Counted from the stretch's first letter, positions 32,665-45,202 are shown. The stretch: DNA of 64,000 nt from Cerioporus squamosus (GCA_022592435.1 JABYQS010000101.1:62001-126000); one strand, 5' to 3'. Numbers and translations: made by a program. The notes: generated by a model from the letters alone, not told the origin.

Positions 32665-34494
32665 ATGGGGCTTCCTCCATCCACGATATGGACCCGTGAG
32701 CAGGTCGCGACCCGGATCCTCGCCGGAGATACGCTCTTCATCCTAAACGGCAACGTCGTCCGCGTCCCACCCTCCTGGCTCACCGCACACCCCGGCGGCA
32801 ACCTCGCCATCCTGCACTACGTCGGCCGCGATGCGACGGACGAGGTCGACGCGTTCCACTCCGACGAGACGCTCCAGAAGATGAAGGGCTTCGTGGTCGG
32901 GCGTGTTGAGCTCGGGGAGGACGGCTGGGTGCCGTTCGTGCCCCCAATCGCGAATGGGTGGGTGAGGCGTATGGGCGGCAACGGGAAGATGGAGTGGTAC
33001 AACGAGGCGCGCCCGCTGAGGAGCACGGAGGACACGGAGACGTCGCCTGCGTCCCAGATCTTGCTCAAGAAGGCGCAGGCGGGCGCAGAGGAGACACAGA
33101 CGGGCCCGACGCTCGTGCAGCTGCAGCCGACGCCGAACAAGCTGTCGCTGAAGACCGAGAAGATGCACTCGGACGCGTACAAGGAGCTGCACAAGCGGGT
33201 TATCGACGCGGGTCTGTACAAGACGCGGTTCATCACTGGGTATGGCCCGGAGTTCATCCGCTATACCATCCTCGCGGTGATATCTGCTGTCTGCTACTAC
33301 AAGGGCTGGCTGATTACAAGTGCCTTGTTCCTTGGGCTGTTCTGGCAGCAGCTCACGTTCTTCGCGCACGACCTGGGCCATGTCGGTGTCACGCATGATT
33401 GGACGCTTGACCGTCTCATCTCCATCTTTGTGGCCGACCTCATAGGTGGCCTGAGCATAGGTTGGTGGGTTAATGTGAGTGTCACTTATACCTCCTACGT
33501 TCTTCTGCTGATGACCAGCACAGAACCATAATGTACACCACTGTGAGTCCTCGAAGAAATCTGTCTCGAGGATTGTACTAACGATCGCATACACATGGAG
33601 TGGTCACTAACCATCCCTCTCAGTACGTCTCCTCACCTTGTTATACGTTCCCGTGGGTAGAGACTAGAGACTAATGCGTCGGTCTATAGCGATCCCGACA
33701 TCCAGCATCTTCCCTTCTTCGCCATCTCCCCCTGTCTTCATGAAGTCCCTCTGGTCCTCCTACTACAAGCGTGAGATGACGTTCGACGCCTTCGCCAAGG
33801 TCCTCATCTCCGTGCAGCACAAGCTGTTCTACGTCGTCCTCTCCCTCGCCCGCTTCAACCTCTACGCCAACAGCTACGGCTACCTCGCCAAGACCGCCTT
33901 CGAGCCCAAGCGCTACCGCGGCGGCCGCTGGTGGTGGTGGGCGGAGATCCTCTGCCTCGGTCTCTTCTTTACGTGGTTCGGCGCCGTCCTCAGGGGCTGC
34001 GGCTCCTGGCCGAACATCCTCGCATACCTGCTCGTCAGCCATATCGCGGCGAGCCCCGTACACGTGCAGGTGAGTAACGGCATCGGCGGCGTGTCGAGAC
34101 ATGCTACTTAGCTGACCATTCATGACCTTGCGTCTAGATTGTGCTTTCGCACTTTTCACGGTCGACGGCGGACCTCGGCCCCGCCGAGTCGTTCTTCGCG
34201 CGCCAGCTCCGCACGACGGTCGACGTGATCTGCTCGCCACGCATCGAGTTCATCCATGGCGGGCTGCACTTGCAGGTGACCCACCACCTGTTCCCCCGCC
34301 TCCCCAGGCATAACCTCCGCGAGGCAAGTTTGATCGTCAAGGAGTTCGCAACAGAACGTGGCCTCGAGTATGCCGAGTTCGGCTTCGTTGAAGGCAATGG
34401 GGAGGTCACTGGCGTCCTTAAGCAGGTCGCAGACCAGATCAAAATCATTGGCATGGTTGCAGACAGTGAAGTCAGAGAGGCGATGAAAACTTGA
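32665..34494 (+). CDS. Delta-8 sphingolipid desaturase (cytochrome b5 fusion)
   Basis: Membrane enzyme of the endoplasmic reticulum that adds the delta-8 double bond to the long-chain base of glucosylceramides. The N-terminal cytochrome b5 domain carries the haem motif HPGGNLAILHYVG and a second His in DAFHSDE. The desaturase domain has all three histidine boxes: HDLGH, NHNVHH (assembled across an intron at 33477-33525) and QVTHHLF, the Gln of the last box being typical of front-end desaturases. Hydrophobic helices stand around ILAVISAVCYYKGWL, ALFLGLFW and ILCLGLFFTWFG. Length about 530-540 residues fits the fungal family. Four introns keep phase, for example HPSH/DPDIQHLPFF. Confident on family; substrate regiochemistry follows from family resemblance. 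Confidence 0.88.
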
Positions 34495-34748
34495 GGTCCC
34501 CATAGTACGACACTAGACAACCATACCGTTCTTGTACATACCCATGATCTCGTTCACACTGCTATCGCCTTCATTCACTGCCTGAACAATTTGGGTGGTA
34601 GGCCGAACCAAATATGCGATCATATTCGTGCATATGACATATGATGCTATAGAACCCCGGGCGTGCCAGATTTTGAGTACATGGATGATGCAGGTAGTAG
34701 CATGGTGCAAGCGTGGTACAGGGAAAGAGGAAGTAAGCGACGAGTAGT

Positions 34749-35562
34749 TTACTTCTTCTTGTTGGCCTCCTCCTCGGCCTTCTGCGAGGATTTCGCCATT
34801 CAGTACACATACTTCATCGCGAAACAGGTGTGAGACTAACCTTCGCTTCCCGGAGCTTGCGCTTGCCCTCGTTGCGGGCGATGGCACGCTCGTTGCGGAG
34901 GGTGCGATAGGCCTGGAACTCGCGCTCCTCCTCGGTGATCTTGCGGGGTGCCTCGGGATGGCGTGGGGAGGGAGGGGGATGGGAGCACGGGTCGTGGCGG
35001 CAGTAAGGTCATCGCCCTGGAGAGCACTGTAAGAACCTGCAAGGACGATGAAGGCAAAGTATACGCACGGTAGAGTCGCCCTTCTTCGGCTTCTTCGCGT
35101 TGCGGGGGAAGACAATGAGGCGCGCCTTGTACGCCTTGAGACGCTCCACGTTGACCGCCTTGCCCTCCTCGCTCAGGTTCCGCCTCCGGTGGTCAACAAC
35201 GATACCGACACCACGCGCCTCCTTCTTGCCGATGCCAGCCTCCTTGAGCTCAGCGAGGGTGAAGCCGCGGCCCTCGCGAACTTTTCTGTTGTAGCGCACC
35301 GTCTGCGCACGGACGGCGGGGCGGAGGAGGGTGAGGGGGCGAACGCCGAGCTTCGCAGCCTTGGTCTGGCGGGCCTGGCGGCGGCGGAGCTTGCGACCGG
35401 GCTGGTCGAACCAGGTGCGGACTCGGCTCTGCCAGTCCTTGCGGAAGTGGTTGGCGTGGAGGACTGTGGGTCAAATCACAAGTAACGCATGAGTTCTGCT
35501 GTTCCGAGGATGTCCTGCACGTTTGAAGCGTAGTACGAACCGTTGTTGTGACGGAAACCCAT
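34749..35562 (-). CDS. rpl13: 60S ribosomal protein eL13
   Basis: Cytoplasmic large-subunit protein. The start MGFRHNN and next exon VLHANHFRKDWQSRV with FDQPGRKLRRRQAR are hallmarks of eL13. The middle holds RYNRKVREGRGFTLAELKEAGI and VDHRRRNLSEEG. The C-terminus is basic and ends EEEANKKK. Exon 1 codes only seven residues, a usual ribosomal-gene layout. About 210 residues. The gene converges on the desaturase gene with about 250 bp between stops. Very confident. Confidence 0.95.
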
Positions 35563-36764
35563 GGCTTAGTCTAGAGAAACGGAGAGGAGTGTCAGAACGC
35601 AGTTTGGACGAGAGACGCAGATGCTGCCAGATGAGAGGTCGCCGCTACATCCACCATGAGCCCGGTCAATCCAGCTGATTCCTGGGCCAATCCCGCAGAA
35701 ACGATATGTTCGACCGTACAAATGGCATCCGTGGAGACGATCCTGCAGCATTTCGAGAGCGTATACGGGCGTACTCACCTTGAAGGGGGGTCTTGAGGAG
35801 GCGTTCACAAATTCTGCCCTGTAAGGTTGAGGCGCCCTCAGAGCCAGGCGGAGTTCACAGCGTGAGAATATGATCCGGAACGGGCGGGGACGCCGACGGG
35901 TATCTAGACGCTCGGCTAGCTCGTCGTCATAAGTAACCTGGTCGTTAGATGGTTCAGTGACGAGGTTAACCTTGTCGATTGAAGACTCTGAGTTGCCTCT
36001 TACTAGCTCGATCTCTTAGCACACAGTGCAAGCACAGGCCCTGGTAAGGATTGGACTTGCTTGCTTCCTTTGCCATCCGAATATCTGATCGTCGAGTCGT
36101 CTATGTAGAGCACTCTCACAACCACAACGAGCTCGCGTTGACAGTCATAAGGTCATGCCGTGAGACGACACGAGAAGCTATCGGAGTCTAACTTCAACTG
36201 CATGAGCAGCTGCAGATATTTCCCAGCATCCGACGGTCGGCCAGTGAGTTCCCGAGGGATGGCGGAAGACACGTCCTTCAATGCCATCTGTCGGACTCCA
36301 CCAACCACTCGTCGTCATGCGGGCTGGGGATGTGCGGCGTACGATCACTCTCGAACTGTCAAGTTACGGCACCGTTTCCCAGTACGGGAGCCTGTAACCA
36401 GCTGGACGTCCTCTTCCCATGAGAGGATGCGAAAAGAGCGGGATTTGAAGTCGCTCAGCCAGCCTTCCGACGGCATCCTTGGCCTTCCGGACGTCAAGCA
36501 CACTCCGACACTTGCAGGTCGCGAAATCTTCACGGAACAGTATGTCGCGGGCCACCAATCAGGCAGCAGCTGCTACTGTTCGGTGCACGGATCGATGAAG
36601 GACTCGCACGGACTGACGGCGGGGTTCGTATAATAGCCTCGTCGCCGTGTGCGGCCGACAGCAACGCTTCCAACGTCTCGCTCATCTCTGTGCTAGTCCA
36701 GCTTCTACGGTGCTTTCCCGCTGATTCGTGGCAGAGATTCCGCCATCGCACTCGCCCACTGCGC
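35563..36764. other. 1.2-kb divergent intergenic region
   Basis: Promoters of rpl13 (minus) and of the MetE-like gene (plus). On the minus strand a short frame starts MSETLEALLSAAHGDE at about 36687, and two overlapping frames (36345-36558) follow, but I could not join them by a convincing splice. A plus-strand 157-codon frame at 36160-36633 has no family features. I call no gene here. Confidence 0.4.
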
Positions 36765-38574
36765 ATGTCTTCAGCTATGCCTGCTACCAAACGCATCCCG
36801 CACGTCGATCACGTGGGATCACTCCTTCGTCCCAAGGAATTGGTGGAATTGCGCATTGCGTACCATGCCGGGAAGTGTTCGGCTGCCGAGTTGAAGGCCC
36901 TCGAGGATGAGACGGTCCCGAAGATGGTCCAGCTGCAGAAGGAGGTGGGCTTGACCGTCATTAAGTGACGGAGAGGTGCGCAGGTGAGTAGTCATACGCT
37001 GAGCTTGTAGGCAGCGACCTGACCACGCGCTTACGTTCGGTAGGGCTGTCTACAACCATGGCATGTTCGAATCTTTAGAAGGCATGACTGTGATCCCGGA
37101 TCGTAAGAGACCTTGCTCTTCTCGTTGAATGCAGGGATTGACGCTGGGTCAGGTCCCTTCACGGAATATAGGGCATGTATCCACTATATTCGACGTACCG
37201 TGGGGACGTTGCGCTGAATTGATTCACAGCCATACCTGCCCTTCGTCACGATGTTCAGCGCAATGGGCGTTGAAGGGTTTACGTCTGCAAAGTGCACAGT
37301 GCGTGCAACTGCAACCCCACTGTAGTTTATAACTTACCATCGCATGCAGGGGAAGCTTCGTCGCACGACGCCTATTTACGCGCACGAATTTGTGTCACTG
37401 AGAAAGCATGTTGCTCCGAACGTACGTCATGCGCAAGCCGATTGCTGTGGCATTGACGTGAGCTTGCACGCAGGATGTGCCTAACCTGAAGATAACGATG
37501 TGTCCTCCGACATGGAAGCATCTGCAACACGGCTCGGACCACACCTACGACCATGCGATTTACCAAAACGACAGTAAGAGACACGACGTAGCTCTACCGT
37601 AGCGTTCAAACTGACCAATGGCGCGCAGAGGAGTACTTCGGAGACGTTGTGAAAGCATACAGGGAGGAGATCAAGGACTTGTACGAACTCGGCTGCCGTC
37701 GCATTCAGTTTGACGACCCAGGGTTCGCGTTCTTCTGCTCTGAGGGTCTGATCGCAGGCATGAAGTCCCTGAAAGAGGACTACGACAAATTGCTAGACAC
37801 ATACATCGAGGTGTACAACGCAATCACTGCGGACTGGCCAGCCGACCTCGTTTTTGCAGTGCACACCTGTCGCGGCAACATGAAGGTCGGTCACACGGAG
37901 CGTCCTAGGATTACGTGAATTGCTCATGACCTCGCACCACCTCAGGGCCTGCATTTCTCAGAAGGAGGCTACGAGCATGTCGCTGAGAAACTGTTCAAGA
38001 CGCTAGACGTTGACGTGTTCTACGTGGGTGAACAGCTAGTCGGGATTCGTGGATCTAACTCGCCCTATGCGCCACAGTTGGAGTACGACACTGAACGCGC
38101 GGGAGGACTAGAGCCCCTCCGGTATCTGCCATTGGGGAAACACGTCGTTCTGGGCCTTGTAACGACCAAGAGTGGCGAGGTGAGTGCACCTACGTATACG
38201 CTCCCCAAATGCATTCTAGGGCGCAAGAGCTGAAGCAATCTGATTGGGGCAGCTCGAGGATTTGGCTACGATTAAGGACCGAGTGCATCGTGCGGCTGAA
38301 ATCATGGCGCACGGAGATCCGGAGCGGCCGTATGCAGACGCACTTAACCAGTAGGCACCGTGCTTGTGGCACGGGGTGTTGTATCTGACGGAGCACACAG
38401 ACTTGCGATCAGCCCTCAGTGTGGGTTTGCGTCGGTGTTTGAGGGGAACCCTATTACGGAAGAGGTAGCTCCGGTGGTGTGGGTGAACTGGACTAGCACT
38501 GACGAGATTGGCTACAGGAGGAGCGGCAGAAGTTGAAGTTGGTCGTCGAGGCTGCACGACAGATCTGGGGCTGA
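36765..38574 (+). CDS. MetE-like (UROD/MetE superfamily) protein with apparent frameshift
   Basis: Resembles the C-terminal catalytic half of cobalamin-independent methionine synthase, in the short stand-alone form common in fungi (about 390 residues). Motifs in order: HVDHVGSLLRPKEL, DGEVRR, MFESLEGMTVIPD, MGVEGFTSAKCT then GKLRRTTPIYAHEF, ITMCPPTWKHL, RRIQFDDPGFAFFC, VHTCRGNMK, GLHFSEGGYEHVAEKLF, LEYDTERAGGLEPLRYLP, LGLVTTKSGE and ISPQCGFASVFEGNP. Zinc and substrate candidates are H in VHTCRGN, C in HTC, and C in PQCGFAS. The frame breaks at 36962-36968: VGLTVI is followed by AAG TGA, while DGEVRR sits one base off, so one extra base is likely. A donor at GTGACG would restore frame but would drop the conserved DGE. 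Later exons join in phase. Whether it makes methionine or acts on another thiol is not known. Confidence 0.75.
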
Positions 38575-39136
38575 TTCGAATCGGGCTGGGTCTGGGACGG
38601 TGATATCATCGCTGTGCCTTGGACTACATCATCGGTAGCTGTATGTACGTGGCCTCGGCGGGCGGTGTGCTCTGCGCAGGTCGGTGGCGGCGACGGCGGG
38701 GCGTCGAATGCATGTGCGGTCGACGTGGGTCGAGGGGCGGGAGTGCGGCGGGGGAGGACGGGGCGCCTGAGGGGATGGAGCGGGGATGGAGGGCAGGGGC
38801 GAGGAGCGAGCGTCAGACTCACAGGCAGAGAGGTGTGACATGCTGGCGTAATAGGCTCTGGCCTGCCCCTCGCCTCCCTTCCGGCCGCAGTTATTTCTGC
38901 CAGAGCTCTCTCTTCCTCCCGCCATCTCCTGCTTTCGCTTCGCTGTCCCCGCACCCCGCCCCGAGGCCTCTTCGCGTCCGCTGCGTCTGTTGTACCCGTA
39001 TCAGCCTCGAACGTCTGTATCCATACCCGTCCGTGTCTTGGCGTGGGAGATCTGCCCGGATCGAGCACCTCCTGACCCCAGTCCCCAGTTTCCCCCGCTA
39101 AGTGTTCCTGCCGCCCTCACGAGCGCGAGCGCATCC
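38575..39136. other. Intergenic region and pal1 promoter
   Basis: About 560 bp; pyrimidine-rich before the Pal1 start. Open frames on both strands are low-complexity shadows. No gene seen. Confidence 0.45.
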
Positions 39137-40725
39137 ATGCAGGTCTCAAAGCATCATCCACGGCAGAGATCGGCCACCGTTGATCCGTTCAGCGACCCAT
39201 CCAACGTCTCCTACTCTTCTTACGGCGTCCCAACACTCACCAGGAACGCCCCCCATCCTTCTGCTGCTCGACCACCACCACCCCCGCCCAAGCAGTACCC
39301 CAAGCCCCACACCCGTCCCTACGGCAATCGCGACAACATCATGGACGCCGTTCGAGACACCGTAACCGTCCGCGGCAGCACTGATCAGGCGACCCGCACC
39401 AGGGTTGCTCGGAGTCAAACCGAGCTTCCTACGTGAGTCTTCGTTTCCAGCGTTGCTGTGCCCTTGCCGATTGTGCTGATATCAACGCTTTGCTCGCTTC
39501 TCCGTCTCTTTTCCTCTCCCTCTTCTCTCTTCTTCCCCACATCCCTCTCCCCACATAGTCCAACCACCACCCGTCCTGCCCCGCCGCCCGTCTCCAGGCG
39601 CTCCCACTCCCAAGACAACATGGAGAAGGGCAAATCCTCCAAGGCCAAGAAGAAGGGCTCCTCTCATGCTGATGTCATCGATAGACTCGACTTCTCTGGC
39701 GTTGGTCCCAGTACGTGTTCGTTGGTCGTCCCTCGTCCGCTCTCGCCTAATACCCCCATCCCTGCTCAGTGTTCCATCACGATGGGCCCTTCGATGCTTG
39801 CGCCCCCTCCCGTAACCGTCATCGCACCAAGGCGCCCATGATGGCCTGGAGCGCTGGTCAAGAGGCCGATGAGAGGGCCTTTGCGACCGCCCAGCAGATT
39901 CAACCTCGGTCGCCCGACCTCTTCATCCCCTACGAAGCCCCGAAGAAGAAGCATGACGCCATAGCTGAGGCTTGGGGGATCCATGAGCCCGAGCCGTTCG
40001 AGGATTTCTCTGCTGGAGGTGGGGCTACCTCGCGACCCAGTGGCGAATACGCCAGGACCCATGGCAACGGCTCTACCAGGCGTACCAAGGATGGGCGCGA
40101 CGCTCGTGACGTCTACCGCGAATACCTCGAGGAGAACCATCCGTCCCCCGCCCGCCGCCCAACGAAGCGCAGCATTCCTCCACCCCAGCCCATCTTCGTT
40201 CCCGAGGGTGAACTCGACAACGGTCCACCTTCCCCCACCAGTGGCCCTGAAACTCCTAGCGGGAACACCCCCCGCCGAAACAAGTCCATCATGCAGCGCA
40301 TCCGCAAGATGCGCGACGCACCCAACGTCCCTGTGGCCAACTATGATGAAGATGGTCGCAGGCGCGACCCCTCCCCTGGCTCGTATGGTGAGAATTTTGG
40401 CGCTACGCACGACTGGTCTTCACAAGCCCACTCTCCCAGCCGGCCCACGCATCGCTCACAAGGATCCTTTCTAGGCCGTCTCGGGCGGGCTGCGAACAAC
40501 GCACAGCCTACCACCCCTTCTGATGATGCGTTTGTGTATGTTGACCACGTGCCCATGAAGAAGGACAAGTCCCTGCCCACTCCGCCGAAGGATGGAACTC
40601 CCGGCGAGTACTCCGACGGCTACTTCGATGGTGCAGAGGCTGCTACCAGTGGCGCAGGATTGGGACGGAAGACGAGTTTGCTCAAGAAGGTCGGAACGGT
40701 GGTCAAGGGCCGCGCGCCGAAGTAA
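39137..40725 (+). CDS. pal1: Pal1 cell-morphology / endocytic protein
   Basis: Fungal protein at sites of growth and endocytosis, needed for normal cell shape in fission yeast. The diagnostic Pal1 block is clear: DVIDRLDFSGVG, then after an intron MFHHDGPFDACAPSRNRH and KAPMMAW, followed by AIAEAWGIHEPEPFEDFS. Elsewhere it is disordered: Pro-rich N-terminus (PPPPPPKQYP), basic patches (KGKSSKAKKKGS, RRNKSIMQRIRKMR), and a C-terminus KTSLLKKVGTVVKGRAPK likely to bind membrane or partners. About 490 residues. Two introns (about 39433-39558 and 39710-39768). Start MQVSKHHPRQ. Confidence 0.88.
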
Positions 40726-41288
40726 ACCACTTTCGTCTCTTCACGACCCACATGCCTCGGTGACTCATTTCGCGATTGTATGCTCCTCCCTCATCAAGTG
40801 TATTACCTTCCAGAGCCCATCTCTTCTTGCTCGCCATGTAGACTAGCCGTTACGTGGTCGTACCCTAGAGAGACTCTCCGTACTGTTTGCAGTCGATTCC
40901 TCGTTTCTACCAATCATCGTGGTTCACACCTATGTATGTCACTCGCTCGCTACAGTTCGCCTTTCAATTTTTGTCGCTCCCAGTTCCCAGCGCCCTCCCC
41001 TTCGTTTATACATAACGACCATACATTCCCTGTTGAATGATACCGGAGTTGATAACCTCATACCACCGGCTTTTCTTGCTCTCCGCGTCTCGGATCCCAT
41101 CCCTACTTACCTTACTGTGTTCACGAATTTCGTTTCCAATGACTGCCTGTATGTATACCGAGCTGAACGGTGCCGAATGGATGGCTCAAATGTGCACGAA
41201 GTCGGCGCGAGTTATGTACAAAGGGAATATTGAGTACTACACGTGTACAAGATTATTACCAAGTTGCACCACTGTGTGCTCTCTAACT
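40726..41288. other. Convergent intergenic region
   Basis: About 560 bp between the stops of pal1 and his7; AT-richer than its surroundings. It holds both 3' UTRs. No gene seen. Confidence 0.5.
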
Positions 41289-43054
41289 TTACAACGTCCG
41301 TACATTGATCCCGGATGCCAGCAAGGCTGCCTTCACCTCGTCAATCCCAACCTCACGTCGATGGAAAATGCCTGCAGCGAGAGCGGCCTCAACATCCGTC
41401 TTCTGGAAGACCTCGACGAAGTGCTCCGCTTTGCCCGCTCCGCTGCTCGCCACGACCGGTATCCGGACATTCCGCCTGACAAGCTCGACAAGGCCGAGGT
41501 CGTAGCCAAGTCCAGTACCGTCCCGGTCGATGCTGTTCAGCAGGATCTCACCGGCGCCCAGCTTCTCCACACCGCGGACGAGCTGCACCACGGATAATGG
41601 CCGATTCTCCCGTCCGCCGCGCACCGTGCACTGGTACCACCATGCCTTCCCCCGATCCGTCTCCGGTCCGTCCGGCTTGCCGTAGACGAGCTCGTCCTTG
41701 TATGGGCCGTCGTAACTCGGCTCGACGTACACTCTCCGAGGGTCGACGGAGACGACAACGGCTTGGCGGCCGTAGGCATGGGCGATGGTCTCGATTGCGC
41801 TCGTGCCATCACCCTCCCCAATGCCGTCTGCACTCGGCCGCTCACGCATCTTCTCGACTGCGAAGACGGCCTCGGTCGCGATGCTGACCTTGTCCGCTCC
41901 CGCACGGAAGTACGTGCCGGCGACTTCCAGGGCGGAGTGGGGCGTGCCGTCCGGGTCGACGGTGTCCTTGATCCCGCCGCCGATGGTGAGCGGGACGTAG
42001 ACCGTCTCGGCGGCGGCGCGGACGACGGCGAGCATGGGCTGGTCGAGAAGGGGAGAGTGGCGGAACGAGGTGATGTTCATGAGGCACAGCTCGTCGGCGC
42101 CCTCATCGTAGTACCGGGCGGCGAGGGCGACGGGCTTACCGAGATTACGCACCGCGCCCGCAGTGCGCGCACTCACGCCATCGACGCCGTTCGAGTCCGC
42201 ACGCTCGCGGACATCATACTGATCGCCCTTGGTCACGACGAGGTCGCCGTCGTCGTTGGAACGGACATCCATGCATGCGATGATGCGCTTCGTGAACCCG
42301 TCCTTGGCCTTCGGAGGCCGGGCGACGCGGGCGGTTGGAGGGCTGGTTGCACGGTCTGCTTCTGACTGCTTGAGCCATGCGTCGAGGACCTTAAGACCAG
42401 CAGGGCCCGACTTCTCGGGGTGGAACTGGCATGCGAATACGTTGCCCTTGCGGACGGTCGCCAAGAACACCTCCTGGCCATACTGCGTGGTGGTATGACC
42501 CCACTGGGCGACCTCAGCACGCTCCCACTCGTACGCCGCACGGAAGGAGTGGACGAAGTAGTACGAGGAGCGCGGATCGAGGCCCTCGTGCGCCTTTTCG
42601 TCTGGATCGAGGAACTCGACGGAGTTCCAGCCCATGTGCGGCACCGATTTGTCTGCGTTGCTAAAGAGGCCGATGTCGCTCGGAATAATGCCCAGGCCCT
42701 TGGACGAGGGCGACTCCAGGGACGAGCGGAAGAGGACTTGCATGCCTATGCAGATGCCGAAGTATGGTTTCCCCGATGCGATGTATTCACAGAGGGGCTC
42801 GTAGAGACCTCGTGATACGAGGCCATCGATGGCACTTCCAAATGCGCCGACACCAGGGAAGATGAGACTCTAATGCGGAATGCCAGCGCGAGGTGAGCAG
42901 TACGGAACCTATGTTGCAGGTCAAAAGACCTTACCGTAGCTTTTTCGAAGTCGGCCGGGGAGGATATCCACTTGAAGTCGTGGCCAAGTTTCTTGAGGGT
43001 ATTTGCAAGACTTTGTACGTTACCCGCGCCGTAGTCGAGGAGATAGAGACCCAT
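41289..43054 (-). CDS. his7: Imidazole glycerol phosphate synthase (fused HisH-HisF)
   Basis: Bifunctional enzyme of histidine biosynthesis: a glutaminase domain feeds ammonia to the cyclase, giving imidazole glycerol phosphate and AICAR. The glutaminase domain begins MGLYLLDYGAGNVQSLANTL; a single intron (about 42871-42934) precedes IFPGVGAFGSAIDG; the nucleophile Cys is in FGICIGMQVLF and the His-Glu pair in FACQFHPEKSG. The cyclase half starts KRIIACMDVRSNDDGD, with PLTIGGGIKD, ADKVSIATEAV, VVVSVDPRRV, GAGEILLNSIDRDGTG and IPVVASSGAG, and ends LLASGINVRTL. About 565 residues, the usual fungal size. Divergent from ser33. Confidence 0.95.
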
Positions 43055-43317
43055 GGCTGGTGATACAGGACGGTGCGAAGGGGAAACGAAGGTATCTGGA
43101 CATTTTGGAAGAGATTAAGCAGGCCAGTCGAGTCAAGAGGAGATAAAAGTGCATCTGATCTAATCTAATCATGCCCAAGTTGCATCATCTCTGCGCCATG
43201 ACACAAATTCCGAATTCGAGCACTCTGTATAAGTAACTCTAGGTCTGCTAGAGTCATAAAGTCCCTTAAGCTTTGCCCTCCTCAAACTCGCCCTCGAACG
43301 CCGTCCTGAACCCAAAC
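43055..43317. promoter_or_regulatory. Shared divergent promoter, his7 / ser33
   Basis: Only 263 bp separate two amino-acid biosynthesis starts. Two GAGTCA half-sites (in CGAGTCA near 43131 and AGAGTCAT near 43250) are each one base from the Gcn4/CpcA site TGAGTCA. Joint control by the general amino-acid response is plausible but not shown. Confidence 0.4.
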
Positions 43318-44773
43318 ATGTCGTCTGCCATCTCCATCCCCAGTACCAGACCGAACCTGAACGCGGTCGCCGCCTCGACGTCCCCTACCGCCTCAAACAT
43401 CCATGACCGCATGATCCCTCGCAAGGACTCAATACACTTCTCCGGCATCCGCTTGCCCAAGGTGCTGCACCCCATAGACAACGAGGACCTTAGGCTGCTC
43501 CTCCTCGAAAACATCAGTCAAGAAGCTGTCAAGGCTCTCCGTGCACAGGGCTTTCATGTCGACCACTCGACTAAGGCCATGTCCGAGGACGAGCTCGTGC
43601 AGAAGATCGGCTCGTACCATGCCATTGGTATTCGTAGCAAGACAAAAATCACCGAGAGGGTGCTCAAGTCTGCCAGCAAGGTGAGTGCATGCCCTCCTTC
43701 ACTGCGACGGTCTCTTACGCGGTGCCCGCTAGCTCCTGGCCATCGGATGCTTCTGCATCGGAACGAACCAGGTTGACCTCCTGTCGGCCGCGAAGGCCGG
43801 TATCCCGGTCTTCAACTCTCCCTTCTCCAACTCTCGTTCGGTGGCGGAGCTCGTCCTGTCCGAGATCGTTGCCCTGTCGCGCCAGTACGTGCAGCGCGCA
43901 TTCGAGATGCGCGAGGGGATCTGGAACAAGCAGTCGAAGGGCTGCTGGGAGGTCCGTGGCAAGACCCTCGGTATCGTCGGCTATGGGCACATTGGCTCGC
44001 AGCTCTCCGTCCTTGCCGAGGCGTTCGGCATGCGCGTGCTCTTCCACGACGTCGTCAACCTGATGCCTCTCGGCTCTGCGCGCCAGGTCGAGTCGCTTTC
44101 TGCCCTTCTCTCCGAGTCGGACTTCGTCACCCTGCACGTTCCGGAGCTCCCTGAGACGATGAACATGATCTCGACCGAGCAGCTGGCGGAGATGAAGAAG
44201 GGCTCCTACCTCATCAACAACGCGCGCGGCAAGTGCGTTGACATCCCTGCGCTCATCGAGGCCTTGAAGTCCGGCCATCTCGCTGGTGCCGCCCTCGATG
44301 TCTACCCCGCGGAGCCCGGGTCCAATGGTGCTCCCTTCGACGACCAGCTCAACTCGTGGGCGACCGCCCTCCGTTCCATCCCCAACGTCATCCTCACACC
44401 CCACATTGGTGGTTCGACGGAAGAGGCTCAGCGCATGATCGGCGAGGAGGTTTCCTCGGCCCTTACGCGCTACCTCAACTATGGTGCGACCCTCGGCGCT
44501 GTCAACTTCCCAGAGGTCGACCTTCGTGCGATCACCCTCGAGGAGCCGAACCACGTCCGTGTGTGCTACGTGCACAACAACATTCCCGGTGTCCTGCGCC
44601 AGGTCAACGAGGTCCTCTCACCATACAACGTCTCGAAGCAGTACACGGACTCGAAGGGCGAGATCGCGTACCTCATGGCGGATATTGCGGATGTCAGCCC
44701 TTCGGACGTCAACAAGTTGAAGGACCAGATCAACAAAACGAGCGCGAATATCCTCACGCGCCTGCTCGCATGA
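43318..44773 (+). CDS. ser33: D-3-phosphoglycerate dehydrogenase
   Basis: First step of serine synthesis, NAD-dependent oxidation of 3-phosphoglycerate. The yeast-like type with an N-terminal leader (MSSAISIPSTRPN) and a C-terminal ACT domain; about 467 residues. Substrate and cofactor motifs: IGIRSKTKITERVL, IGCFCIGTNQVDL, FNSPFSNSRSVAELV, the Rossmann loop GIVGYGHIGSQLS, NNARGKCVDIPAL, and the catalytic ILTPHIGGSTEEAQ. The ACT domain is NHVRVCYVHNNIPGVLRQVNEVL. One intron (GTGAGT at 43681 to CTAG before LLAIGC). Start at 43318 chosen because it matches the family's length; an earlier in-frame non-ATG frame begins at 43273. Divergent from his7. Confidence 0.95.
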
Positions 44774-45202
44774 TGGTCTCCCATGTGTATATTTCCCTTC
44801 TCCGATACGCATGTTTGTCCCACTACGCGCTTCCCTCACGATGAGTGTAGCTGAAAAGCCGACCATGGACGGTCACATTGCATATATATATGTACCACTT
44901 TGCTTCCTCTTCGCCCATCGGGGATGATCACTCAACTGGTCCTGCCCTTCCCATTCAACTGGCACGTTGTGTGATCGTTCAACCATTGTAGAATATAACA
45001 CATAAGCGCGTTGTAGTAGTAGCTGCATAGGGATGGAAGCAATACAAGTAATGTATCAATGGGAATCATGATCGACACGTTTGAATCCGCGGCCGAGGGA
45101 TAATGAGTAGAATACAGAAATTGCAACGGGAACACAGCAACAGACGAAGTCCCATAGAATACAGCCGAGAAATGCAGGCAACGACCAATTCACCGCAGTC
45201 AA
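44774..45202. other. Convergent intergenic region
   Basis: About 430 bp between the stops of ser33 and rad51. No gene seen. Confidence 0.5.

Noticed and set aside
35921..36060. Possible tRNA near 35.95 kb
   Set aside because: Fragments like GGTTCAGT appear, but no cloverleaf with consistent A and B boxes can be drawn.
36160..36633. 157-codon plus-strand frame before the MetE-like gene
   Set aside because: No family pattern, mixed composition and no splice support.
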